Shown here piece after piece: positions 1 to 6,651 of a stretch of 27,292 bases of DNA. Below the pieces are notes generated by a model, which saw only the letters and a program-made list of their open reading frames with translations, had not been told where the DNA came from and did no database searches. Position 1 is the first letter of the stretch; each line of letters begins with the position of its first letter. Both the position numbers and the translations under genes were made by a program. This DNA comes from CAIJMU01 sp035531315 (GTDB lineage: Bacteria; Spirochaetota; Spirochaetia; Treponematales; Rectinemataceae), in assembly GCA_035531315.1 (NCBI GenBank), contig DATKTD010000272.1, forward strand, positions 1-27,292. Direction: 5' to 3'.

Positions 1-1
1 G

Positions 2-466
2 ACCATCAAGATGTGGGTCTTCGGCGACAACGGCAAGAAGGTGTCCGAGGTCGTCCAGAGCAATCTCGCCGACATCGGCGTGAAGGTCGACATCGAGGTC
101 TTCGAGCTCGGCGCCTTCATCCAGGCGACCAACTCCGGCGATCAGCAGTTCTTCAAGCTCGGCTGGACCTCCAACCCCGATCCCGACTCCATGCTCACGC
201 CCCTGTTCAGCAAGGGCAGCATCGGCTCGCAGAACCGGACGCGTTATGTGAACGACCAGGTCGAGAAGCTCCTCGCGGCCGGCAGGGTCGAGCTCAATCT
301 CGCCAAGCGCAAGCAGATCTACAACGAAATCAGCGACATCGTCATGCAGGACGCCACCTGGGTGCCCCTGTACACGGGCAACAACACCATAGCGGCCAAC
401 GCGAAGCTCCAGGGCGTCGAGTTGAGCCCCCAGGGCCTGTGGAACCTCGAGAAGCTGCACTACTGA
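2..466 (+). CDS. Oligopeptide/dipeptide ABC transporter substrate-binding protein, C-terminal part
   Basis: This is the last 154 residues of a periplasmic/surface binding protein of the SBP_bac_5 (DppA/OppA) family; the start lies outside the window, and the reading frame is open from base 2, upstream of the first internal ATG at 11. The visible part is the typical C-terminal lobe: a segment reading LADIGVKVDIEVFELGAF, then a conserved W-x-S-N-P-D-P-D stretch followed by PLFSKGS, and the helical stretch ending QIYNEISDIVMQDATWVPLY that is common in this family. It delivers peptides or related ligands to the permeases encoded immediately downstream. A strong hairpin follows in the 177-base gap before the permease gene, which would let the binding protein be made in excess. 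The ligand cannot be told from this fragment; peptides are the default, but some family members bind sugars or metals. I am confident of the family. Confidence 0.9.
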   Translation, partial: TIKMWVFGDNGKKVSEVVQSNLADIGVKVDIEVFELGAFIQATNSGDQQFFKLGWTSNPDPDSMLTPLFSKGSIGSQNRTRYVNDQVEKLLAAGRVELNLAKRKQIYNEISDIVMQDATWVPLYTGNNTIAANAKLQGVELSPQGLWNLEKLHY

Positions 467-522
467 GCGATAGGGGGATCGTGGGCTTGCCCGACGATCC
501 TCGGCGGGGTACAACTCGCCGT

Positions 523-560
523 GGCGGGCGGCGTCTCGTCGACGCGAGTCGCCGTCCGCC
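523..560 (+). promoter_or_regulatory. Strong hairpin between binding-protein and permease genes
   Basis: A near-perfect inverted repeat: GGCGG/CCGCC (523-527 with 556-560), a G-U pair, CGGCG/CGCCG (529-533 with 550-554), one T-T mismatch, CTCG/CGAG (535-538 with 545-548), and a 6-nt loop. No T-run follows, so it is not a classic intrinsic terminator. Its place just after a binding-protein gene in an ABC operon suggests 3'-end protection of that mRNA or partial termination. The structure is seen directly; the role is inferred. Confidence 0.7.
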
Positions 561-643
561 CCTAGGCCGGACGACCCGGGCCCCGCGCCCTCGGTCGATC
601 CGGCGCGACTCTTGATCATCGCGCACCGCGTTTCGGGGGACCC

Positions 644-1591
644 ATGCTCCTTCATTATGTGTTCAAGAGAATCCTCATGCTGTTCCCCGTGCTTCTCGGG
701 GTGACCTTCCTGGTCTTCGCCATCATCAGCCTGACGCCGGGCGACGTGGCGGCCATGATCCTCGGACAGAACGCCACCACCGAGTCCGTCGGCAAGCTCA
801 GGGGCGAGATGGGTCTCAACGACCCCCTGCCCGTGCAGTATGGGCGCTATCTGGAGGGCATGCTCCACGGCGACATGGGCACGTCCTACGCCACGCGGAA
901 ACCGGTGTCGGACGAGATCCTCGCCAGGTTTCCGAACACCCTGCGGTTGGCCATTCTCAGCATCATCATCTCGGTGACCCTCTCCATACCCGTCGGCATC
1001 GTCTCGGCGATCAAGCAGTACTCGCTCTGGGACAACATGGGGATGATCCTCGCCCTCGTCGGGATTTCGATGCCCTCCTTCTGGCTCGGCCTCATGCTGA
1101 TCATCGCCTTTTCCCTCGGTCTCGGCTGGTTTCCCTCGGGTGGGGCAGACAAGTGGACGAGCATAATCCTCCCGGCCATCACGCTGGGCGTCGCCTCGAC
1201 CGCGAGCATCGCCCGCACCACGAGATCCTCGATGCTCGAGGTGATCAGGCAGGACTACATCAGGACGGCCAAGGCCAAGGGCGTCAGCAAGGTGAAGGTG
1301 ATACTGCGGCACGCCCTCAGGAACGCCATCATCCCAACGCTCACCGTGATCGGCCTCGAGTTCGGCGAGCTGCTCGGCGGCGCCATCCTGACCGAGACCG
1401 TGTTCTCCTGGCCTGGCATCGGACGCCTGATGGTCGACTCGATACAGCGCAAGGACACGCCGATGGTCCTGGGCAGCGTCGTCGTCTTCAGCGTCGCCTT
1501 CAGTCTCGTCAATCTGGCCATCGACATCCTCTACGCCTTCGTGGACCCGAGGATCAAGACCAACTACCAGAAGAAGGGAGCCGCGCGATGA
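644..1591 (+). CDS. dppB: Dipeptide/oligopeptide ABC transporter permease (DppB type)
   Basis: Inner-membrane permease of 315 residues, the usual DppB/OppB length. It opens with LLHYVFKRILMLFPVLLGVTFLVF, the family's first membrane helix, followed by a periplasmic region containing PLPVQYGRYLEGMLHGDMGTSY and then further membrane helices. The cytoplasmic coupling loop reads DYIRTAKAKGVSKVKVILRHALRNA, the EAA-type motif that docks on the ATPases. The start ATG at 644 is preceded by a GGGGGA stretch that can serve as a weak ribosome site. The stop codon overlaps the start of the next permease (ATGA at 1588-1591), which implies translational coupling. It forms the transmembrane channel with the 1588-2484 product. 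The family is certain; whether the substrate is dipeptide or a longer oligopeptide is not decided. Confidence 0.95.
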   Translation: MLLHYVFKRILMLFPVLLGVTFLVFAIISLTPGDVAAMILGQNATTESVGKLRGEMGLNDPLPVQYGRYLEGMLHGDMGTSYATRKPVSDEILARFPNTLRLAILSIIISVTLSIPVGIVSAIKQYSLWDNMGMILALVGISMPSFWLGLMLIIAFSLGLGWFPSGGADKWTSIILPAITLGVASTASIARTTRSSMLEVIRQDYIRTAKAKGVSKVKVILRHALRNAIIPTLTVIGLEFGELLGGAILTETVFSWPGIGRLMVDSIQRKDTPMVLGSVVVFSVAFSLVNLAIDILYAFVDPRIKTNYQKKGAAR

Positions 1592-2484
1592 GGGGCAACA
1601 GGACCGGTTCTGAGATCGACGGAGGCGCGGAGACCAAGGGCGGCGGCCGGGCCGGCTATGTCTGGCGGAGGTTCCGGAAGAACCGGCTCGCGATGGTCGG
1701 TTTGGCGATAATCGTCCTATTGATCGGAGTGGCGATCTTCGCCGACCTCATCGCGAACTATCACGACAAGGTCATCAAGATCAACATAGGGATCAGGCAT
1801 CAGGCCCCGAGCCTGGCCCATTTTTTCGGCACCGACGAGTTCGGCCGCGACATCTTCGCGCGGGTGGTGCACGGCACGAGGATATCCCTCTTCGTGGGCC
1901 TCATCTCGGTGGGCATAGCCCTCTTCTTCGGCGGCGGCCTCGGCGCGGTCGCGGGCTATTACGGGGGCAAGATCGACACGGTCATCATGCGTCTTCTCGA
2001 CGTCCTCCTCGCCATTCCGGTCATCCTCCTCGCCATCACCATCATCGCGTCGCTGGGCGTCAGCATCATCAACCTGATGATCGCCGTGGGGGTGGCCAAC
2101 ATCCCGGGCTTCGCCCGCGTCGTAAGGGGAGCCGTCCTCGGGGTCAAGGGCAACGAATTCATCGAGGCGGCGAAGGCCATCGGATCGCCCAATTACAAGA
2201 TCATTCTCGCCCACGTGTTGCCGAACTGCTTCGCGCCGATAATGGTGTACGCGACCCTGAAGGTCGCCACCGCCATCATGGCCACGGCCGGCCTGAGCTT
2301 CATCGGCCTGGGCGTCAAGCCTCCGACGCCCGAGTGGGGGAGCATGCTCTCCGCGGGGCGGGGCTTCATCAGGGATCATGTGCACGAGGTATTCTTTCCC
2401 GGCCTCGCGATCATGATGTCGGTCCTCTCGCTCAACATGATCGGCGACGGGCTTCGCGACGCCCTCGACCCGCGTCTCAAGTAG
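1588..2484 (+). CDS. dppC: Dipeptide/oligopeptide ABC transporter permease (DppC type)
   Basis: Second permease subunit, 298 residues. I chose ATG 1588 because it overlaps the upstream stop codon, has AGAAGGGAG eight bases before it, and gives the normal DppC N-terminus; the open frame extends much further upstream but only as a shadow of dppB. Key segments: the N-terminal basic stretch VWRRFRKNRLAMVGL followed by the first membrane helix; HFFGTDEFGRDIFARVVHGTR, the hallmark of this family (about residues 79-98); and the coupling loop NEFIEAAKAIGSPNYKIIL. The end AGLSFIGLGVKPPTPEWGSML is also typical. It pairs with the preceding permease to form the pore. The first 24 residues (GSEIDGGAETKGGGRAG) are Gly-rich and probably disordered. 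Confidence 0.95.
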   Translation: MRGNRTGSEIDGGAETKGGGRAGYVWRRFRKNRLAMVGLAIIVLLIGVAIFADLIANYHDKVIKINIGIRHQAPSLAHFFGTDEFGRDIFARVVHGTRISLFVGLISVGIALFFGGGLGAVAGYYGGKIDTVIMRLLDVLLAIPVILLAITIIASLGVSIINLMIAVGVANIPGFARVVRGAVLGVKGNEFIEAAKAIGSPNYKIILAHVLPNCFAPIMVYATLKVATAIMATAGLSFIGLGVKPPTPEWGSMLSAGRGFIRDHVHEVFFPGLAIMMSVLSLNMIGDGLRDALDPRLK

Positions 2485-2493
2485 GCCCTCCCC

Positions 2494-3534
2494 ATGACGA
2501 ACGGCGAAATACTCGCGGTGCGAGACCTGCAAGTCCACTATGTCACCGACGACGGGGTGGCGAAGGCCCTGAACGGCGTCAATCTCTCGCTGGCGAGGGG
2601 CGAGACCCTCGGTCTCGTGGGCGAGACGGGGGCCGGCAAGACGACCACGGCGCTGGCGATCATGAACCTGATCGCCAAGCCCCAGGGCAGGATCATCGGC
2701 GGCGAGGTGCGCGTCGAGGGAACCGACATCCTCGCCACGAGCGAGAGGGACATGGAGGGTCTGCGGGGCCAGCTCATGTCGATGATCTTCCAGGACCCGA
2801 TGACGGCCCTCAATCCGGTCCTGAGCGTGGGCGACCAGATCGGCGAGGTCATCGGCATCCATCAGGGTCTTTCGAAGCGGGACTCATCGCTGAAGGCCTC
2901 CGACATGCTGAGGACCGTCGGCATCGACCCGGGCCGCGCGGGCGAGTACCCGCACCAGTTCTCGGGCGGAATGAAACAGCGCGTGGGCATCGCCATGGCC
3001 CTGGCCTGTCACCCCAAGCTGCTCATCGCCGACGAGCCGACTACGGCCCTCGATGTGACGATACAGGCCCAGGTTCTCGCCCTGATCGGAGCGCTGAAGA
3101 AGGAACTCACCATGTCGGTCCTCCTCATCACCCACGACCTCGGCATCGTCGCCCAGATGTGCGACGATGTCGCCATCATGTACGCGGGAAGGATCGTCGA
3201 GTTCGGTAGTCGCGAGGACATCTTCCGCCACCATCGGCATCCCTATACCGAGGGACTTTTCAATTCGCTGCCGCGAATCGGCGACCGCAAGTCCAAGCTC
3301 AAGCCCATCAGGGGCCTGATGCCCGATCCCTTCAACCTGGAACCCGGCTGTCCCTTCGCGGAGCGCTGCGATCACGCCATGGAGCGCTGCCGTAGCGCCA
3401 AGCCTGAGCCTCGGTACTTCGGCGACAGGCACTTCGCGGAGTGCCACCTTTTCGACCCGGGCCGGGCTCCCGGAGTCGCCGTGCCCGGCGAGACGGGCGG
3501 CGGCGCGGCGAGCTCCGGGAAGGGGCTGTCATGA
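2494..3534 (+). CDS. dppD: Dipeptide/oligopeptide ABC transporter ATP-binding protein (DppD type)
   Basis: Cytoplasmic ATPase of 346 residues that powers the importer. Walker A is GETGAGKTT (residues 43-51), with Thr and Ala where the commoner form is GESGSGKS. The Q-loop region is FQDPMTALNPVLSVGDQI, the ABC signature is FSGGMKQRVGIAMAL, Walker B is LLIADEPTTALD and the switch His is in LLITHDLG. After the nucleotide-binding domain comes the oligopeptide-family C-terminal extension with the cysteine pattern CPFAERC...C...ECHLF, which in some relatives binds an iron-sulfur cluster. A 25-residue Gly/Ala/Pro-rich tail is added. It starts 9 bases after dppC; the ribosome site is weak. Its stop overlaps the next ATG. 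Confidence 0.95.
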   Translation: MTNGEILAVRDLQVHYVTDDGVAKALNGVNLSLARGETLGLVGETGAGKTTTALAIMNLIAKPQGRIIGGEVRVEGTDILATSERDMEGLRGQLMSMIFQDPMTALNPVLSVGDQIGEVIGIHQGLSKRDSSLKASDMLRTVGIDPGRAGEYPHQFSGGMKQRVGIAMALACHPKLLIADEPTTALDVTIQAQVLALIGALKKELTMSVLLITHDLGIVAQMCDDVAIMYAGRIVEFGSREDIFRHHRHPYTEGLFNSLPRIGDRKSKLKPIRGLMPDPFNLEPGCPFAERCDHAMERCRSAKPEPRYFGDRHFAECHLFDPGRAPGVAVPGETGGGAASSGKGLS

Positions 3535-4502
3535 AGTCCGCCCTCCTCGAGGTCAACAATCTCAAGAAATACTTCAAGACGAAGGCGGGCATCCTGCACG
3601 CGGTGGACGATGTCAGCTTCCGTCTCGAAAGGGGCAAGACCCTGGGGCTCGTCGGGGAATCGGGCTGCGGCAAGTCCACGACGGGCAGACTGCTGCTGCG
3701 CCTCCTCGAGCCGACGGGGGGCCGGGTGGTCTACGAGGACAAGGATGTCTTCGCCCTCGATGCTCGTGGCATGCGCGAGCTCCGCAAGGAAATGCAGATC
3801 ATCTTCCAGGACCCCTTCTCCTCCCTCGATCCCCGCAAGACGGTCGGGGAGACCATCGAGGAACCGATGAGGATCAACGGAATCCACGGCGGCAAGAAGG
3901 AACGGCTGGCCAAGGTGATGGAACTCATGGACCTCGTCGGACTCGCGAGGCGTCTCTCCAACACCTATCCCCACGAGCTCGACGGCGGCCGCCTCCAGCG
4001 TGTCGGCATCGCGCGGGCCCTGTCGCTGAACACGAAATTCGTGGTCTGCGACGAGCCGGTCTCGGCCCTCGACGTGTCGATCCGCGCGCAGATCCTCAAT
4101 CTCATGGAGGAGTTGCAGGAGCGCCTCGGCCTTACCTATCTCTTCATCACCCACGACCTGGCGGTGGTCAACCATTTTTCCGACGACATAGCCGTCATGT
4201 ATCTCGGCAAGATCGTCGAACAGGCCACGGCCGACGAGCTCTTCGAGAATCCGGTCCATCCCTACACCGAGGCCCTCCTGTCGGCCATCCCCCAGCCCTC
4301 CCTCGACGCGAAGGTCGACAGGATCCTCCTGAAGGGCGAACTCTCCTCGCCCATCGACCCCAAGCCGGGGTGCCGCTTCGCCGGGCGATGCCCCTATGCC
4401 CGGGACCTCTGCCTCGAGAAGGAGCCGCCCCTCGCCGATGTCGGCGGCGGCCATCTCGTCGCCTGCCATCTCTTCACCTCGAGCAGGAGGACGCATCCAT
4501 GA
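3531..4502 (+). CDS. dppF: Dipeptide/oligopeptide ABC transporter ATP-binding protein (DppF type)
   Basis: Second ATPase, 323 residues from ATG 3531, which overlaps the dppD stop (ATGA). Frame upstream of this ATG is open but would encode an unrelated Arg-rich stretch read out of frame through dppD, so I reject the longer start. Walker A GESGCGKST, Q-loop FQDPFSSLDPRKTV, Walker B VVCDEPVSALDVS and the His switch ITHDLAVV are intact. The signature motif is LDGGRLQRVGIARAL rather than the usual LSGGQ type; I recall the LDGGR form from other DppF-like proteins, so this is probably a lineage variant rather than damage. The oligopeptide C-terminal domain with CRFAGRCPYARDLC...CHLF is present. It heterodimerises with the DppD-type protein. 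Confidence 0.95.
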   Translation: MKSALLEVNNLKKYFKTKAGILHAVDDVSFRLERGKTLGLVGESGCGKSTTGRLLLRLLEPTGGRVVYEDKDVFALDARGMRELRKEMQIIFQDPFSSLDPRKTVGETIEEPMRINGIHGGKKERLAKVMELMDLVGLARRLSNTYPHELDGGRLQRVGIARALSLNTKFVVCDEPVSALDVSIRAQILNLMEELQERLGLTYLFITHDLAVVNHFSDDIAVMYLGKIVEQATADELFENPVHPYTEALLSAIPQPSLDAKVDRILLKGELSSPIDPKPGCRFAGRCPYARDLCLEKEPPLADVGGGHLVACHLFTSSRRTHP

Positions 4503-6001
4503 GCCAAGATGTCGATGGCGCCTACGACGAGTTTACGCTGAGGGACTTCGGGCGGCTCTTGGATTCCGGCTCGCTGAGCTCGGCGGACCTCGTTGGGTAT
4601 TATCTCGATCGGATCGCGAGGCTCGATAGGGCGGGGCCGAATCTCAATGCGCTGCTCCATCTCGAGGAGGATGCGCTGCGCGAGGCCGAGGCCCTCGATC
4701 GCGAGAGGGGAAGGGGGAATGCGAGGGGAATCCTTCACGGCATCCCCATATTGGTCAAGGCGAACATCGACATCGCCTCGCCGAGCCTGCCGACGACCGC
4801 CGGTTCACTGGCGCTCAAAGGCTTCGTCGCCCCCTCGGACGCGCCCCTGGTGGGCGAATTGAGGAAGGCCGGAGCCATCATAATAGGTACTACCAATCTC
4901 AGCGAGTGGGCCAATTTCCGTTCGAACCGCTCGACCTCGGGTTGGAGCAGCGAGGGCGGCCAGACGCGAAACCCCTACGCCCTGGACAGGAATCCCTCGG
5001 GATCGAGCTCCGGATCGGCCGTCGCGGTCTCGGCCAACCTCTGCGCCCTCGCGGTCGGCACGGAAACCGACGGCTCGATCGTCTCGCCCGCTTCGGTGAA
5101 CGGCATCGTCGGCATCAAGCCCACCGTGGGCCTGGTTTCGGGTGAGGGCATAATCCCCATTTCCGCGAGCCAGGACACGGCCGGACCGATGGCCCGGACG
5201 GTCGAGGACGCCGCCCTTCTCCTGGCCGCCATGGCGGGCGGCGGCAGCGCGAGGGGGCGGGAACTTGCGGCCTTTCTGGAGACGCGGCCGGGACAGGGAG
5301 GACTCGCCGGACTCAGGATCGGCGTCGCGAGGAATTTCGCGGGCTTCGATTCCGAGGTCGATCGCGTCTTCGAGGCCTCGCTGGATGCGCTTCGCGGCCT
5401 CGGCGCCGAGCTGATCGAGACGGCCTTCGCGCCGAGCGAGGAACTGGCCGAAGCCGAGTTCGAGCTGATGTTCTACGAGTTCAAGGACGGCCTGGAACGA
5501 TATCTGCGCAACCATGGGCAAAAGAGCGGCCTTCGGGATCTCGCCGATCTGATCGCCTTCAACGAGGACCATGCCGCGGAGCTAATGCCCTGGTTCGGCC
5601 AGGAAATCTTCCTGAAGGCGGCCGCGAAGGGCCCGCTATCGGAAGAGGGCTATCAAAAGGCCCGGAAAACCTGTCTCGCCCTCGCCAGGGAAGGGGGCAT
5701 CGACGCGAGCATGGACGGTGCTTCCCTCGACGCCATCGTCGCGCCTTCGGGCGGTCCCGCCTGGAAGACCGACTACTTCCTCGGAGACAAGCACATCGGG
5801 GGCTGCGCCACTCCGGCCGCCGTCGCGGGCTATCCCAACCTGAGCCTTCCGGCAGGTTTTCTGCATGGACTCCCCGTGGGTCTGTCGATCTTCGGTCGGG
5901 CCTACAGCGAAGCGAAGCTTCTGCGCGTCGCCCTGGCCTTCGAGAGGGCCACCGGCGCCAGGCGAAAACCGGCCTTCGCGCCGAGCCTCGATGGCTGGTG
6001 A
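4499..6001 (+). CDS. Amidase-signature hydrolase, peptide-amidase-like
   Basis: A 500-residue amidase-signature enzyme. The Ser-cisSer-Lys triad is visible: Lys87 (in ILVKANIDI), cis-Ser169 (in PSGSSSGSAVAV) and nucleophile Ser193 (in GTETDGSIVSP); the 24-residue spacing between the serines is the family norm. Length and the segment ETDGSIVSPASVNGIVGIKP resemble peptide amidases (PAM), which remove C-terminal amides from peptides, though substrate cannot be proved from sequence. There is no obvious signal peptide, so it should act in the cytoplasm. ATG 4499 overlaps the dppF stop (ATGA) and has AGCAGGAGG just before it, so it is the last gene of the dpp operon. That context suggests it hydrolyses an imported amide or peptide. 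Aryl-acylamidase or another amidase is possible. Confidence 0.9.
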   Translation: MSQDVDGAYDEFTLRDFGRLLDSGSLSSADLVGYYLDRIARLDRAGPNLNALLHLEEDALREAEALDRERGRGNARGILHGIPILVKANIDIASPSLPTTAGSLALKGFVAPSDAPLVGELRKAGAIIIGTTNLSEWANFRSNRSTSGWSSEGGQTRNPYALDRNPSGSSSGSAVAVSANLCALAVGTETDGSIVSPASVNGIVGIKPTVGLVSGEGIIPISASQDTAGPMARTVEDAALLLAAMAGGGSARGRELAAFLETRPGQGGLAGLRIGVARNFAGFDSEVDRVFEASLDALRGLGAELIETAFAPSEELAEAEFELMFYEFKDGLERYLRNHGQKSGLRDLADLIAFNEDHAAELMPWFGQEIFLKAAAKGPLSEEGYQKARKTCLALAREGGIDASMDGASLDAIVAPSGGPAWKTDYFLGDKHIGGCATPAAVAGYPNLSLPAGFLHGLPVGLSIFGRAYSEAKLLRVALAFERATGARRKPAFAPSLDGW

Positions 6002-6019
6002 GGGTTCCGGGGAGGCCTC

Positions 6020-6436
6020 TCAGCAGTACTCGATGCGCCAGGTCACCGGGATGGCCATCTTGAAGAGGGCCGAAACCCCGCAGTACTTTTCGTGCGACAG
6101 CTCCACCGCCCTCTTCACCTTATCCTCGTCGAGCTTGTCCGATTCCTTGAAGCGGTAGACCATTTCCATCGAACTGTAATAGGAGGGCTGACCCTCGGTG
6201 GCCTCGGCCTCCACCTTGATGTCGAACCAGGAAAGCGCTTGGCGCATTTTATTCAGTATTGATACGACATCCATGCCCGAGCATCCGGCCACGGATGCCA
6301 GGAGGAGGGGCTTGGGCCTGCAGCCCGAATCCTCTCCGCCCCCCTCCTTCGAGGAATCCATCCTGAGCTTGTGGCCGAAGATGTCGGATTCGAAGGCCAT
6401 GCCGCCGGCCCAGGCGGTCGTTATCTCGTGCTTCAT
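6020..6436 (-). CDS. OsmC/Ohr-family protein
   Basis: A 138-residue OsmC-like protein. The two family cysteines are present: Cys52 in LLASVAGCSGMDVVSIL and Cys119 in HEKYCGVSALFK; in characterised OsmC/Ohr proteins such a pair reduces organic hydroperoxides. Two more cysteines sit at 39 and at the very C-terminus (138). This subgroup resembles YhfA-like OsmC proteins more than Ohr, so a peroxidase role is likely but not proved. ATG 6436 is chosen because AAGGAGG lies six bases before it; the open frame continues 48 codons upstream but that part looks non-coding. It is a single gene, convergent with the amidase (18 bases between stops) and divergent from the kinase. Confidence 0.85.
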   Translation of the reverse strand: MKHEITTAWAGGMAFESDIFGHKLRMDSSKEGGGEDSGCRPKPLLLASVAGCSGMDVVSILNKMRQALSWFDIKVEAEATEGQPSYYSSMEMVYRFKESDKLDEDKVKRAVELSHEKYCGVSALFKMAIPVTWRIEYC

Positions 6437-6616
6437 GTCGCCTCCTTGTGTCATGCGCCCGTTCGCAGGCCGGAACATGGGCCTCCGATCGGCTTCGCGC
6501 CGCGGGCGGGCGCGGGGAATCGACATCCCCTTTGGTCGGCCGCGGCAGCTCAATGTCGCGTTTTGCCCAATCCCTGTCAAGCGAAGACCTCCGGGGCCGG
6601 ATTCGTCGCGCGCGGC

Positions 6617-6645
6617 TCGATTTTCCTTCGCATTATTTGTATCCT
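6617..6645 (+). promoter_or_regulatory. Candidate leaderless promoter of the histidine kinase
   Basis: The hexamer TATCCT (6640-6645) lies six bases before ATG 6652, where RNA synthesis would be expected to begin. The -35 match 17 bases upstream (TCGATT, 6617-6622) is poor, but the stretch between is locally AT-rich in a GC-rich setting. No Shine-Dalgarno sequence precedes the ATG. Confidence 0.4.
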
Positions 6646-6651
6646 GAATGC

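Noticed and set aside
1717..2862. Antisense 381-codon frame across dppC and dppD
   Set aside because: It has the Asp/Glu/His-rich composition of GC-rich antisense shadows and sits opposite well-defined transporter genes.
6514..6530. GGGGA-N7-TCCCC in the osmC/kinase intergenic region as an operator
   Set aside because: A 5-bp stem in GC-rich sequence is expected by chance, and it is not aligned with either promoter.
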